A DNA stretch of 40,379 nt, from assembly GCF_011947195.1 (NCBI RefSeq), contig NZ_JAATVY010000041.1:1-40379 (forward strand), given 5' to 3'. Each line of letters opens with the position of its first letter. Positions within the stretch are counted from its first letter, which is position 1. The stretch is from Planosporangium thailandense. GTDB taxonomy: Bacteria > Actinomycetota > Actinomycetes > Mycobacteriales > Micromonosporaceae. Positions 24,182-33,319 of the stretch are shown here, piece after piece. The translations under genes were made by a program, and so were the position numbers. The notes beneath the pieces are model-generated. The model was not told where the DNA came from. It saw only the letters and a program-made list of their open reading frames with translations, and made no database searches.

Positions 24182-26938
24182 GTGCCCAAGTCGTCCGCCA
24201 AGACAACACGTCTTGTCATCGTCGAGTCACCGGCGAAGGCCAAGACGATCTCGGGCTATCTCGGTCCCGGGTACGTCGTGGAGGCCAGCCTGGGCCACGT
24301 TCGCGATCTCCCGCGCAACGCCGCCGACGTGCCGGCCAAGTACAAGAAGGAGCCGTGGGCGCGGCTCGGCGTCGACGTCGACAACGACTTCCAGGCGCTG
24401 TACGTGGTGTCTCCCGACCGCAAGCAGCAGATCGCCAAGCTGACCAAGCTGGCCAAGGAGGTCGACGAGGTCTTCCTCGCCACGGATGAGGACCGCGAGG
24501 GCGAGGCCATCGCCTGGCACCTGCTCGAGACGATCAAGCCCAAGGTGCCGGTCAAGCGGATGGTCTTCCACGAGATCACCCGGCCGGCGATCCAGGCCGC
24601 GGTGGCCAACCCGCGCGAGATCGACCGGGCCCTGGTCGACGCCCAGGAGGCACGGCGCATCCTCGACCGGCTGTACGGGTACGAGGTGTCGCCGGTCCTG
24701 TGGAAGAAGGTCATGCCGAAGCTGTCGGCGGGCCGGGTGCAGTCGGTGGCCACGCGCATCGTGGTCGAGCGCGAGCGGGAGCGGATGCGGTTCCGCTCCG
24801 CCGAGTACTGGGACATCCGGGCCCTGCTCGGCGTCGACGGCGTGACCGAGGGGCCACGCTCTTTTTCTGCCACGCTGGTCGCCCTGGGCGGCGACCGGAT
24901 CGCGTCGGGCAAGGACTTCGAGCCCACGACCGGCCGGGTACGGCCCGGCGCGGGCGTGGTGCACCTCGACGAGCAGGGCGCCCGCGGCCTCGCGGCGCGC
25001 CTGCAGGGCCGTCCGTTCACGGTCACCCGGGTCGACGAGAAGCCCTACCGGCGTCGGCCGTACGCCCCGTTCATCACCTCGACGCTCCAGCAGGAGGCGT
25101 CGCGCAAGCTGCGCTTCTCGTCGCAGCAGACGATGCGCACGGCCCAGCGGCTGTACGAGAACGGTTACATCACCTATATGCGTACCGACTCGGTGAACCT
25201 GTCCGAGTCGGCGATCGCGGCCGCCCGTACCCAGATCCGCGAACTGTACGGTGACGCCGCCGTGCCGCCGGAGCCCCGCCGGTACACCGGCAAGGTCAAG
25301 AACGCCCAGGAGGCGCACGAGGCGATCCGCCCCGCCGGCGATGTGTTCCGCACGCCGGGCGAGGTGGCCAAGGAGCTGGCGCCCGAGGAGTTCCGGCTGT
25401 ACGAGTTGATCTGGCGGCGCACTATCGCGTCCCAGATGACCGACGCGGTGGGTTCGTCCGTCACGGTCCGCATCAACGCGACGACGCTGGCCGACGAGTC
25501 GGCGGACTTCGCCGCCACCGGTAAGACGATCACCGACCCCGGCTTCCTGCGCGCGTACGTGGAGTCGTCCGACGACGAGGACGCCGAGGCCGAGGACGCT
25601 GAGCGCCGGCTGCCGACGCTCGCCAAGGGCCAGCCGCTCACGGCCGAGGAGCTGGCCGCGATCGGGCACACCACGCAGCCGCCGGCCCGGTACACGGAGG
25701 CGTCGCTGGTGAAGGCGCTCGAGGAGCTGGGCATCGGCCGGCCCTCCACGTACGCCTCGATCATGCAGACGATCCAGGACCGCGGGTACGTGTTCAAGCG
25801 CGGCCAAGCGCTGATCCCGTCGTTCCTGGCGTTCGCCGTGGTCGGGCTGCTGGAGCGGTACTTCCCGCGGCTGGTCGACTACAGCTTCACCGCCACGATG
25901 GAGGACGAGCTGGACGAGATCGCCGGCGGCGACGCGGCGGCGATCGACTTCCTGCGCACCTTCTACTTCGGCGGTGAGATCGGCGCCGAGGACTCGGTCA
26001 GCCGCGCCGGTGGCCTCAAGCGGATGGTCACCGAGCAGCTCGGCGAGATCGACGCGCGCGGGGTCAACTCCATCCCGCTGTTCGACGGCGTGGTCGCCCG
26101 GGTCGGCCGGTACGGGCCGTACCTGCAGCGCGGCAGCGAGGAGGACGGCGACCGGGTGTCGCTGCCCGACGGCATCGCGCCCGACGAGTTGACCCCGGAG
26201 AAGGTCAACGAGCTGTTCCTCGGCGGCGGTGGCGAGCGCAAGCTGGGTGAGCACCCGGAGACCGGCGAGCCGATCGTGATCAAGTCGGGCCGTTACGGGC
26301 CGTACGTGTCCAGCGGCGACCGCAACGCATCGTTGCTGAGCACCCAGGCCCCCGAATCGCTGAGCCTGGAGCAGGCGCTGCAACTGCTGACGCTGCCCCG
26401 GGTGGTGGGGACCGACCCCGAGGGCGCGGAGATCACCGCGCACGCCGGGCGGTACGGGCCCTACATCAAGCGGGGCGAGGACACGCGGTCGCTGGAGTCC
26501 GAGGCGCAGCTGTTCACGATCACCCTCGACGAGGCGCTCGCGCTGCTCGCCGCGCCGAAGACGCGGGGCCGGCGGGTGGCCGCCGCGCCGCTTCGGGAGC
26601 TGGGGGTCGACCCGCAGACCCAGAAGCCGCTTGTGATCAAGGACGGCAGGTTCGGGCCGTACGTCACCGACGGGGAGACGAACGCGTCGCTTCGCCGCGG
26701 GCAGGCCGTGGACACGATGACGGTCGAGCAGGCCAGCGAGATGCTCGCCGAGAAGCGGGCGAAGGGTCCGGCGCCGCGCAAGGCGGCGAAGAAGGCCCCG
26801 GCCAAGAAGGCGGCGGCCGCCAAGGCCACGAAGGCGACGACGGACACGAAGGCGAAGGCGACGACGGCCAAGGCCACCGCGACGAAGGCCGCCAAGGCGC
26901 CGAAGAAGGCGTCGGCCAAGAAGGCGTCGTCCGACTGA
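24182..26938 (+). CDS. topA: DNA topoisomerase I
   Basis: The 918-residue type IA topoisomerase relaxes negative supercoils. A Toprim domain is at the N-terminus (LVIVESPAKAKTISGYLG; ATDEDREGEAIAWHL) and the catalytic Tyr332 lies in GYITYMRTDS. The C-terminal half has repeated RYGPYV/RFGPYV units of actinobacterial topoisomerases in place of the zinc fingers of the E. coli enzyme, and ends in a tail of about 60 residues rich in Lys and Ala (AKKAPAKKAAAAK and similar) that in this group helps DNA binding and processivity. GTG at 24182 follows GGGGAGAG. A hairpin follows the stop. Confidence 0.98.
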   Translation: MPKSSAKTTRLVIVESPAKAKTISGYLGPGYVVEASLGHVRDLPRNAADVPAKYKKEPWARLGVDVDNDFQALYVVSPDRKQQIAKLTKLAKEVDEVFLATDEDREGEAIAWHLLETIKPKVPVKRMVFHEITRPAIQAAVANPREIDRALVDAQEARRILDRLYGYEVSPVLWKKVMPKLSAGRVQSVATRIVVERERERMRFRSAEYWDIRALLGVDGVTEGPRSFSATLVALGGDRIASGKDFEPTTGRVRPGAGVVHLDEQGARGLAARLQGRPFTVTRVDEKPYRRRPYAPFITSTLQQEASRKLRFSSQQTMRTAQRLYENGYITYMRTDSVNLSESAIAAARTQIRELYGDAAVPPEPRRYTGKVKNAQEAHEAIRPAGDVFRTPGEVAKELAPEEFRLYELIWRRTIASQMTDAVGSSVTVRINATTLADESADFAATGKTITDPGFLRAYVESSDDEDAEAEDAERRLPTLAKGQPLTAEELAAIGHTTQPPARYTEASLVKALEELGIGRPSTYASIMQTIQDRGYVFKRGQALIPSFLAFAVVGLLERYFPRLVDYSFTATMEDELDEIAGGDAAAIDFLRTFYFGGEIGAEDSVSRAGGLKRMVTEQLGEIDARGVNSIPLFDGVVARVGRYGPYLQRGSEEDGDRVSLPDGIAPDELTPEKVNELFLGGGGERKLGEHPETGEPIVIKSGRYGPYVSSGDRNASLLSTQAPESLSLEQALQLLTLPRVVGTDPEGAEITAHAGRYGPYIKRGEDTRSLESEAQLFTITLDEALALLAAPKTRGRRVAAAPLRELGVDPQTQKPLVIKDGRFGPYVTDGETNASLRRGQAVDTMTVEQASEMLAEKRAKGPAPRKAAKKAPAKKAAAAKATKATTDTKAKATTAKATATKAAKAPKKASAKKASSD

Positions 26939-26947
26939 GACCGACCC

Positions 26948-26988
26948 GATCTTGGGGAGTTCGACATCGGGTCAAACTCCCCAAGATC
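26948..26988 (+). terminator. topA terminator with alternative fold
   Basis: A perfect 14-bp stem pairs 26948-26961 with 26975-26988 around a 13-nt loop. An alternative 8-bp stem pairs 26943-26950 with 26966-26973 and excludes the first three pairs. No U tract follows. It also faces the convergent oxidase gene and could serve both. Confidence 0.75.
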
Positions 26989-27033
26989 CCGATTGCGGCG
27001 TACCTCAGGTCCGATATGTCCCCACAGAGTGGC

Positions 27034-27086
27034 TGTGGATAACTCTGTGAATTGTGGATAACCCTCGTACGAACGGCTGTGGATAA
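27034..27086. promoter_or_regulatory. Cluster of three perfect DnaA boxes (TTATCCACA on minus strand)
   Basis: TGTGGATAA occurs at 27034-27042, 27053-27061 and 27078-27086, all in the same orientation; each is the exact reverse complement of TTATCCACA. They fill the gap between the topA terminator and the end of the convergent oxidase gene, whose stop codon starts 1 bp later. No dnaA, dnaN or AT-rich unwinding element is nearby, so this is not a typical origin. Confidence 0.65.
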
Positions 27087-27087
27087 C

Positions 27088-28407
27088 TCACCCGAGGATC
27101 CGGTCGAGGTATCCGTTCGTGAAGACGCGATCGGGATCCAGCGCGTCCCGGACGGCCTGGAAGTCTCCGAACCGCGGGTACGCCGACGCGAAGTAGGACG
27201 CGTCGCGGAAATGCAGCTTGCCCCAGTGCGGCCGGCCTCCCAGCGCGGTCGCCGCGGCCTCGAACCGCCGGAAGTACTCCTCGTAGGGCATCCCCACGTA
27301 CTGGTGGATGGCGATGTAGGCGGAGTCGCGGCCGTAGCCGTGCGACAGCCACAGGTCGTCGGCGGCCGTGAAGCGCACCTCGACGGGGAACACCACGTGC
27401 GACGGCAGCGCCGCCACGATGCGCCGCAGCGCCGCGAACGCCTCGGGTAGGGCCTCGCGCGGCAGCCCGTACTCCATCTCCACGAAGCGCACCCGGCGCG
27501 GCGTGCAGAACACCTCGTACGAGGGCGCGGTGTACGTACGCGCCGACAGCGCCCGGGCGGCCACCCCGTTGATGGCCGGAACCAGCCCCGGCACCGCGCG
27601 CCCGAGCCGGCAGGCACCGGCGAAGACCCGGTTGGACAGGAGATCGTCGTCGAGCCAGCCGCGCCACCGCGAAAGCGGCGCGTCGTTCACGGGTACCCGG
27701 TTGTTGCGCTTGACCTGTACCCGGTCGGTGTAGGGGAACCAGTAGAACTCGACGTGATCGTTGGCCGCGACGAGCGAGTCGAGATCGGCGAGGACGGACG
27801 ACAGCGGCGCCGGCTCCTCCTCGGCCCGCAGCGTGAACGCGTCGACGCAGCGCAGCGTCAGCTCGGTGACGATGCCGAGCGCGCCGACGTTGACGGCGGC
27901 GGCGTGGAAGACGTCGGGCGACGAGGAGGTGGAACAGCGCAGCACCTCGCCCTTACCCGTGACGAGCTCCAGGCTGTCGACGAACGTGGACAGGCACCCG
28001 AAGCCCGCCCCGGTGCCGTGGGTACCGGTGGCCAGTGCGCCGGAAATCGTCTGGGTGTCGATGTCGCCCAAATTGGGTAGCGCCAGCCCGTGTGCCGCGA
28101 GTACGGCGTTCAGTCGGCGCAGCGTCATGCCGGCCTGTACGGTCGCGAGGCGGGCCGTCGGGTCGATCGAGACGAGCCCGTCGAGTTTGCCGAGCTCCAC
28201 CCGTACGCCCGAGGTGGCTGCGGCGGCGGTGAAGGAGTGTCCACTGCCCACGGCCTTGACCGGCAGCCCGTCGGCCGCCGCCGCGGCGACCGCGGCGACG
28301 ACCTCGTCGCGACTCGCCGGGGCAACAATTCGGGTGGCGGTGCTCGACGTGGTGCCCGCCCAGTTGGACCATGAGATGTGCGTCACAGCTATGTGAATAC
28401 TCTTCAT
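27088..28407 (-). CDS. FAD-linked sugar 1,4-lactone oxidase-like protein
   Basis: The 439-residue protein has a VAO-type FAD-binding domain (about residues 15-180: TRIVAPASRDEVVAAVAAA, VGSGHSFTAAA, LPNLGDIDTQTISGALATGTHGTG) and a C-terminal ALO-type substrate domain ending in FGDFQAVRDALDPDRVFTNG. It belongs with D-arabinono-, L-gulono- and related lactone oxidases or alditol oxidases; the true substrate is unknown. The His in GSGHSF is where some relatives bind FAD covalently. No signal peptide is seen. The gene is divergent from a TetR regulator that probably controls it. Confidence 0.92.
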   Translation of the reverse strand: MKSIHIAVTHISWSNWAGTTSSTATRIVAPASRDEVVAAVAAAAADGLPVKAVGSGHSFTAAAATSGVRVELGKLDGLVSIDPTARLATVQAGMTLRRLNAVLAAHGLALPNLGDIDTQTISGALATGTHGTGAGFGCLSTFVDSLELVTGKGEVLRCSTSSSPDVFHAAAVNVGALGIVTELTLRCVDAFTLRAEEEPAPLSSVLADLDSLVAANDHVEFYWFPYTDRVQVKRNNRVPVNDAPLSRWRGWLDDDLLSNRVFAGACRLGRAVPGLVPAINGVAARALSARTYTAPSYEVFCTPRRVRFVEMEYGLPREALPEAFAALRRIVAALPSHVVFPVEVRFTAADDLWLSHGYGRDSAYIAIHQYVGMPYEEYFRRFEAAATALGGRPHWGKLHFRDASYFASAYPRFGDFQAVRDALDPDRVFTNGYLDRILG

Positions 28408-28529
28408 GTATAGCCTGCGTCAATGGAGCGCCGGGCGCTCCCGCACAGTTCGAATACCAGGGGGACGCCCTGCTGCGGCACGTCCGCGCGGGGCGGGTAG
28501 GGCCAAGACGAACGAGGGGGGTGCACGCA
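28408..28529. promoter_or_regulatory. Divergent promoter region, oxidase / TetR
   Basis: This 122-bp gap should hold both promoters. It contains the inverted repeat listed separately, and an AT-rich patch with a loose dyad spans the oxidase start near 28388-28412. Confidence 0.5.
28425..28441. promoter_or_regulatory. Candidate TetR operator, inverted repeat GGAGCGC-N3-GCGCTCC
   Basis: A perfect 7-bp inverted repeat with a 3-bp spacer lies 18 bp upstream of the oxidase start and about 90 bp from the tetR start. Size and place fit a TetR operator; binding is inferred. Confidence 0.45.
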
Positions 28530-29183
28530 GTGGCAACACCGACGACGGCCAGGTCTGCGAACGAGCGGGCCCGCACCGACGGCCCACTGCGCCGGGTGCC
28601 GGTGCAGGGGCGGAGCGTGGCGCGGGTGGCCCGCATGCTGGACGCCTGCGCCGAGCTGGTGGATGAGCTCGGCTACGACGGGCTGACGACCACGCTGCTG
28701 GCCGAGCGCGCCGGGGTGGCGATCGGCTCGGTGTACCAGTTCTTCCCGGACAAGCGCGCCGTCGTACAGGCGCTCACCATGCGCAACCTGGAGGCCTACC
28801 TGCAGCAGCTGGGCGCCCGGATCGCCGACGAGCGCTTCGCGTACTGGTGGGACGCGGTCGACGCGGCGATCGACGAGTACATCGCGATGCACCGCACCAC
28901 CCCGGGGTTCCGCACCCTGCACTTCGGTGACGTGGTCGACATCCACCTGCTCGACGACGAGCGCGACAACAACTCCGTCATCGTCGAGCACCTCGCCGCG
29001 CTGCTGGTCGAGCGGTTCGGCATCGTCTCGGGTGCGCGCCTGGAGTTCGCGCTCGGCATCGCGGTGGAGACGGCCGACGCGCTGATCAAGATGGCGTTCC
29101 GCCGCGATCCCACCGGGGACCCGATGGTGATCGACGAGGCCAAGGCCCTGATTCGGGAGTATCTGCACCGCCACGTCCGGTGA
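28530..29183 (+). CDS. TetR family transcriptional regulator
   Basis: The 217-residue protein has a TetR N-terminal helix-turn-helix (LTTTLLAERAGVAIGSVYQFF followed by PDKRAVVQAL, about residues 48-78) and a helical C-terminal ligand-binding domain. GTG at 28530 has a GAGGGGG site about 8 nt upstream. It is divergent from the flavin oxidase gene, which it most likely represses together with itself. The ligand is unknown. A 91-bp gap without clear signals separates it from the next gene. Confidence 0.92.
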   Translation: MATPTTARSANERARTDGPLRRVPVQGRSVARVARMLDACAELVDELGYDGLTTTLLAERAGVAIGSVYQFFPDKRAVVQALTMRNLEAYLQQLGARIADERFAYWWDAVDAAIDEYIAMHRTTPGFRTLHFGDVVDIHLLDDERDNNSVIVEHLAALLVERFGIVSGARLEFALGIAVETADALIKMAFRRDPTGDPMVIDEAKALIREYLHRHVR

Positions 29184-29274
29184 GTGGTGAGCACCACAGA
29201 CGCTGTCGGTGGTCTCCGGCGGCGGCGCATACTTGCGACGACCGGTACCCCGTTGTTGAGGACTGGATCGTCAC

Positions 29275-30168
29275 ATGAGTACATCGCCGCTGAGTGTCGG
29301 CATTGTCGGCGCCGGACGGGTCGGCGCGGTCCTCGGGGCCGCCCTCGCCGCCGCCGGCCACGAGATCGTCGCAGCCTCGGGCGAGTCCGCCGCGTCGCGA
29401 CGCCGGATCGCCGAGCTGCTGCCCACCACCCCGGTGCTGCCGGCGGCCGAGGTCGCCGCCCGTGCGCGGTTGGTCATCGTCTCCGTACCGGACGACGCGC
29501 TCACCGCGCTCGTCACCCACCTGAGCCGGGCGGGCGCGCTGGGGCCCGAGCAGGTCGTCGCCCACACCTCCGGCGCCCACGGCCTCGGCGCTCTCGCCCC
29601 GGCCGTCGTCGCCGGGGCCACGCCGCTCGCGCTCCACCCCGCCATGACCTTCACCGGCACAGCGGTCGACCTGGAGCGGCTGCGCGCGGGCGTGAGCTTC
29701 GGCGTCACCGCCCCGACGGGGCTGCGTGCCTTCGCCACCCGGATCGTCGCCGACCTGGGCGGCGCGGTCGAGTGGATCGCCGAGGAGCACCGGGTCCTGT
29801 ACCACGCCGCGCTCGCCCACGGCTCGAACCACCTGGTGACCCTCGCCAACGAGGCGATGGACCGGCTCCGCGACGCGGGCGTCACCGACCCGGCCCGCGT
29901 GCTCGCCCCGCTGCTGCGCGCGGCGCTCGACAACGCGCTGCGACTGCACGACGCGGCGCTGACCGGACCGGTGTCGCGCGGCGACGCCGGCACGGTCACC
30001 CGGCACCTGGTGACGCTCGGCGCGACCGCGCCCGAGTCGGTACCCGCCTACCTGGCGCTCGCCCGCCGTACCGCCGACCGTGCCATCGCCGCCGGCCGGC
30101 TGCGCCCGGCTGCCGCCGCGCCGCTGCTGGACGTGCTGGCCGGCAACCGGCAGGAGGCGACCGCGTGA
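29275..30168 (+). CDS. Rossmann-fold DUF2520 protein
   Basis: The 297-residue protein has an N-terminal dinucleotide-binding fold ([23 protein letters not shown]) and a helical C-terminal DUF2520 domain ([21 protein letters not shown] onward), a ketopantoate reductase-like architecture. It is often found just before panC in actinobacteria, so it may supply or regulate pantoate synthesis, but that is inference from position. The start has a GAGGA-like site. Its stop overlaps the panC start by 4 bp. Confidence 0.9.
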   Translation: MSTSPLSVGIVGAGRVGAVLGAALAAAGHEIVAASGESAASRRRIAELLPTTPVLPAAEVAARARLVIVSVPDDALTALVTHLSRAGALGPEQVVAHTSGAHGLGALAPAVVAGATPLALHPAMTFTGTAVDLERLRAGVSFGVTAPTGLRAFATRIVADLGGAVEWIAEEHRVLYHAALAHGSNHLVTLANEAMDRLRDAGVTDPARVLAPLLRAALDNALRLHDAALTGPVSRGDAGTVTRHLVTLGATAPESVPAYLALARRTADRAIAAGRLRPAAAAPLLDVLAGNRQEATA

Positions 30169-31025
30169 GCGCGACCGAAACGGCCAGCCTGGTGGTGGCC
30201 CGCAGCCGCGCCGAACTCGCCGCCGCCCGGGCCGCCCTGACCGGCACCGTCGGCGTCGTCATGACCATGGGCGCCCTGCACGCCGGCCACGCGAGCCTGC
30301 TGCGTACCGCCCGCGCCGCCTGCGACCACGTCGTCCTGACCGTGTTCGTCAACCCGCTGCAGTTCGGCCCGAGCGAGGACTTCGACCGGTACCCGCGGAC
30401 CTTCGACAACGACCTCGAGATCGCCGCGGCGGAGGGAGCCGACATCGTCTTCGCGCCCACGGTCGACGAGATGTACCCGGGCGGCCAGCCCGCCGTCCTG
30501 GTCACCCCCGGCCCGCTGGGCGAGGTGCTCGAAGGCGCCACCCGTCCCGGCCACTTCGCCGGCGCGCTGACCGTCGTCTGCAAGCTGCTGCACCTGACCC
30601 GCCCCGACGTCGCGTACTTCGGTGAGAAGGACTACCAGCAGCTCGTCCTCATCCGGGCCATGGCGCGCGACCTCGACCTCGGCGTCGAGATCCGTGGCGT
30701 GCCGACCGTACGCGAGCCCGACGGCCTGGCCCTGTCCAGCCGCAACCGGTACCTCTCGCCGGCCGACCGGGAGCGCGCGCTCGTGCTGTCGCGGGCGCTG
30801 CGCGTCGGCGCCGAAGCCGGAGCGGGACTCGGCGAGAGTCCGGACGGCATACTCGCCGCCGCCCGTTCCGTGATCGCGCAGACGCCCGGCGTCGAGCTGG
30901 ACTACCTGGTGCTCACCGACCCCGACCTGGGGCCGGCCCCACAGCACGGCCCGGCGCGGCTGCTGGTCGCGGCGCGGGTAAGCGCCACCCGCCTCATCGA
31001 CAACATTCCGGTGGAGATTCCTTGA
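30165..31025 (+). CDS. panC: Pantoate-beta-alanine ligase
   Basis: The 286-residue enzyme joins pantoate and beta-alanine with ATP to make pantothenate. Hallmarks are [18 protein letters not shown] (HIGH-type ATP motif), [28 protein letters not shown] and [14 protein letters not shown] at 30165 overlaps the preceding stop; the frame is open further upstream but inside the DUF2520 gene. Its stop overlaps the panD ATG, giving tight coupling of the two pantothenate genes. Confidence 0.97.
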   Translation: MSATETASLVVARSRAELAAARAALTGTVGVVMTMGALHAGHASLLRTARAACDHVVLTVFVNPLQFGPSEDFDRYPRTFDNDLEIAAAEGADIVFAPTVDEMYPGGQPAVLVTPGPLGEVLEGATRPGHFAGALTVVCKLLHLTRPDVAYFGEKDYQQLVLIRAMARDLDLGVEIRGVPTVREPDGLALSSRNRYLSPADRERALVLSRALRVGAEAGAGLGESPDGILAAARSVIAQTPGVELDYLVLTDPDLGPAPQHGPARLLVAARVSATRLIDNIPVEIP

Positions 31026-31453
31026 TGTTCAGTCGGACCATGCTCAAGTCGAAGATCCACCGCGCCACGGTGACGCAGGCGGACCTGCACTACGTGGGTT
31101 CGGTGACGGTGGACGAGGACCTGATGGACGCGGCCGACCTGCTCGCCGGCGAGCAGGTCGCGATCGTCGACGTCACCAACGGGGCCCGGCTGGAGACCTA
31201 CGTGATCCCCGGAGCGCGGGGGAGCGGCGTGATCGGGATCAACGGCGCGGCGGCCCACCTCGTACACCCGGGCGATCTGGTCATTCTCATCTCGTACGCG
31301 CAGATGGACGACGCCACCGCGCGCGCCTACCGCCCCCGCGTCGTACACGTCGACGCCGACAACCGCGTCATCGAGCTGGGCAGCGACCCGGCCGCGGCGG
31401 CGGCCGGAATGGTCGGCGATCTCCGCCGTGGTGATCTCACAGCAACAGGCTGA
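31025..31453 (+). CDS. panD: Aspartate 1-decarboxylase proenzyme
   Basis: The 142-residue proenzyme cleaves itself between Gly25 and Ser26 ([10 protein letters not shown]) to form the pyruvoyl group, then converts aspartate to beta-alanine for PanC. The N-terminal [20 protein letters not shown] and the later [23 protein letters not shown] are typical. The ATG at 31025 overlaps the panC stop by one base. The C-terminal about 20 residues are disordered-looking, as in mycobacterial PanD. Confidence 0.97.
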   Translation: MFSRTMLKSKIHRATVTQADLHYVGSVTVDEDLMDAADLLAGEQVAIVDVTNGARLETYVIPGARGSGVIGINGAAAHLVHPGDLVILISYAQMDDATARAYRPRVVHVDADNRVIELGSDPAAAAAGMVGDLRRGDLTATG

Positions 31454-31501
31454 ACTCGCGTATGCTCCGCCCGGGCAGATGCCCGAAGGGGAGTTGTACA
31501 G

Positions 31502-32407
31502 GTGCGAGCAAGGGTTGTCGGCGCGGTGCTCGGAGCGGCTGCGGTGCTGCTGCTCGCGGGCTGCGGCGGGCTGCCGCCCGGGGTGGACGGCAACCTGACC
31601 GACAACTGGCCGCCGATGCCGCCGGCGACGATCTCGGTTCCGCCCGCCCCCGCGTGCTACGACGTCACCGACCCGCAGCCCGGGATGACGAAGCTGCCAC
31701 CGGTGGTGGACTGCGGCGCCAGCCACACCCTGGAGACCGTTCACGTCGGCGGCTTCAGCGGCGCCGACGCCGCCACCGACGTGCCGCCGCCGGACGGCGG
31801 GCCGGTGCAGCAGCGGGCGTACGCCGACTGCACCAAGACCGTCGACGCACTCGTCGGCGGCGACTGGCGCACCGGCCGGATCGGGCTGGACCTGACCCTG
31901 CCGTCCCCCGCGCAGTGGGAGGCCGGCGCCCGGTGGTACCGCTGCGACGTGGTCGAGTTCGCCGATCTCGACTCGTACGCCGTGGTCGGCCGTACCGGCA
32001 GCATGCAGGGCGCGCTGACCGGGCCGCGCCCGCTCGCCCTGGGCTGCTTCAAGGTCGCCATCAAGGGCGAGGACATCGACACGATGGTCGCGACCGACTG
32101 CGCGGCGCCGCACAACAGCGAGTTCGCCGGCGTCTGGGACGCCCCGCCGGGCGTCTACCCGGCCGACGCCGGCCAGCGCCAGTCGACGCAGCTCAACGGC
32201 TGCCGGGGCGTCATCGCGTCGTACACGGGCGTGCCCAATGACGGCATGGTGCGCTACCGGACCGGTCAGATCACCTTCGGCTTCGGCAAGGCCGACTGGG
32301 ATCTGGGCAACCGGGGCGCGCGCTGCTACCTCTGGCTGGACAACAAGAGCCTCACCAGGTCGCTCAAGGGAGCCGGGACCAGGGGACTGCCCGTCAATAC
32401 GGCATGA
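31502..32407 (+). CDS. Septum-formation-domain lipoprotein
   Basis: The 301-residue protein has a lipoprotein signal with LLLAGC (Cys21) and an exported part with regularly spaced Cys and repeated patterns (PVVDCGASHTLETVHVG, ADCTKTVDALVGGDW, ATDCAAPHNSEFAGVW). This fits the actinobacterial Septum_form family (PF13845), whose cell role is poorly known. GTG at 31502 has a GGGGAG site. The next gene encodes a related protein, so they look like a tandem duplication inside a cofactor cluster. Confidence 0.85.
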   Translation: MRARVVGAVLGAAAVLLLAGCGGLPPGVDGNLTDNWPPMPPATISVPPAPACYDVTDPQPGMTKLPPVVDCGASHTLETVHVGGFSGADAATDVPPPDGGPVQQRAYADCTKTVDALVGGDWRTGRIGLDLTLPSPAQWEAGARWYRCDVVEFADLDSYAVVGRTGSMQGALTGPRPLALGCFKVAIKGEDIDTMVATDCAAPHNSEFAGVWDAPPGVYPADAGQRQSTQLNGCRGVIASYTGVPNDGMVRYRTGQITFGFGKADWDLGNRGARCYLWLDNKSLTRSLKGAGTRGLPVNTA

Positions 32408-32421
32408 CTACCCGCGGGTAG
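32408..32421. promoter_or_regulatory. 14-bp perfect palindrome between the two septum-domain genes
   Basis: CTACCCGCGGGTAG starts right after the stop codon of the upstream gene and ends 23 bp before the next GTG. It could be an operator or a small RNA hairpin; its stem is too short for a strong terminator. Confidence 0.4.
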
Positions 32422-32444
32422 CTTTCGTCGCGTACCCTCCCGGG

Positions 32445-33308
32445 GTGCGTAAGCGCTGGATCGGGCTGGCCGTGTTCGTCGTCGTGGCCGCCCTGGTGGC
32501 AGGCGGGGCCTACTGGCTGACCCGCCCGAAGACCGTGAGCGCGGAGCGCCCCAAGGGTGCGCCGGCGGTCGGGTCGTGCTGGAACGTCTCCGAGGAGGCC
32601 GTCGCCGCCGCTTTCCCGTGGCCCGGCGCGCCGGTCGGCTGCACCGCCTCGCACACCGCCGAGGTCTTCCTGGTCGGGCAGGTCGACCGGGAGCTGGCCG
32701 CCAAGGCGGCCGCGGCCAAGGGCGACGAGGCCAAGGTCGGCCAGAGCCTGATGTACGCGCAGGCCCGCCACGCCTGCCTCACGGTGGCGCCGAAGTACCT
32801 CGGCGGCGACTGGCACGCCAGCCGGGTACAGGTGGTGGCGAGCTGGATCAAACCGGCCTGGGTCGGCTTCTTCGGCTGCGCCGTGGTCGAGGCGGCGGCA
32901 CCGGGCGGCAAGCGGTTCGTCCCCCGTACGGCGAGCCTGCGCGGCGCGCTCGGCGGCGGCGGCCTCGACATCGCGTGCGTGGCGCGCGACACGACCAGCG
33001 AGATGCGGTACGTGCCGTGCGACCAGCCGCACGACGGCGAGTTCACCGGCACGTACACGATCACCCCGCCGGGCGCCCCGTTCGTGGCGGACAAGGTGAG
33101 TGCGGCGGTGACCGCCGGCTGCGGCGAGGCGGCCAAGAGCTACATCGGCGCGCCCCGCACCGACCTCAGCGCCCGCTTCGTCGGCCCGACCAGCACCGGT
33201 GACTGGCTCGGCAGCGACCAGACGTACGCCTGCTACGCGCTGGTGACCGACGGGCAGCGGCTGCGCGGCTCGGTCAAGGGCCTCGGGCCGGGACCGCTGC
33301 CGCACTGA
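32445..33308 (+). CDS. Septum-formation-domain membrane-anchored protein
   Basis: The 287-residue protein has one N-terminal membrane helix (WIGLAVFVVVAALVAGGAYWL) without a lipobox, so it is probably anchored with the domain outside. The exported part has the same Cys pattern and wording as its neighbour (VGSCWNVSEEA, GCTASHTAEVFLVGQ, VPCDQPHDGEFTG, LGGDWHASR), and both end in the pattern S-x-K-G-x-G followed by a short tail. GTG at 32445 is the last in-frame start before the helix; its ribosome site is weak. The role is unknown; coexpression with panCD or nadBC is possible. Confidence 0.83.
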   Translation: MRKRWIGLAVFVVVAALVAGGAYWLTRPKTVSAERPKGAPAVGSCWNVSEEAVAAAFPWPGAPVGCTASHTAEVFLVGQVDRELAAKAAAAKGDEAKVGQSLMYAQARHACLTVAPKYLGGDWHASRVQVVASWIKPAWVGFFGCAVVEAAAPGGKRFVPRTASLRGALGGGGLDIACVARDTTSEMRYVPCDQPHDGEFTGTYTITPPGAPFVADKVSAAVTAGCGEAAKSYIGAPRTDLSARFVGPTSTGDWLGSDQTYACYALVTDGQRLRGSVKGLGPGPLPH

Positions 33309-33319
33309 TCCACTGAGTG

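Noticed and set aside
24227-26443. Long minus-strand open frame inside topA
   Set aside because: Antisense to an unmistakable topoisomerase I; no domain or start signal.
27034-27086. Chromosomal replication origin
   Set aside because: Only three DnaA boxes, no AT-rich unwinding element and no dnaA, dnaN, recF or rpmH nearby.
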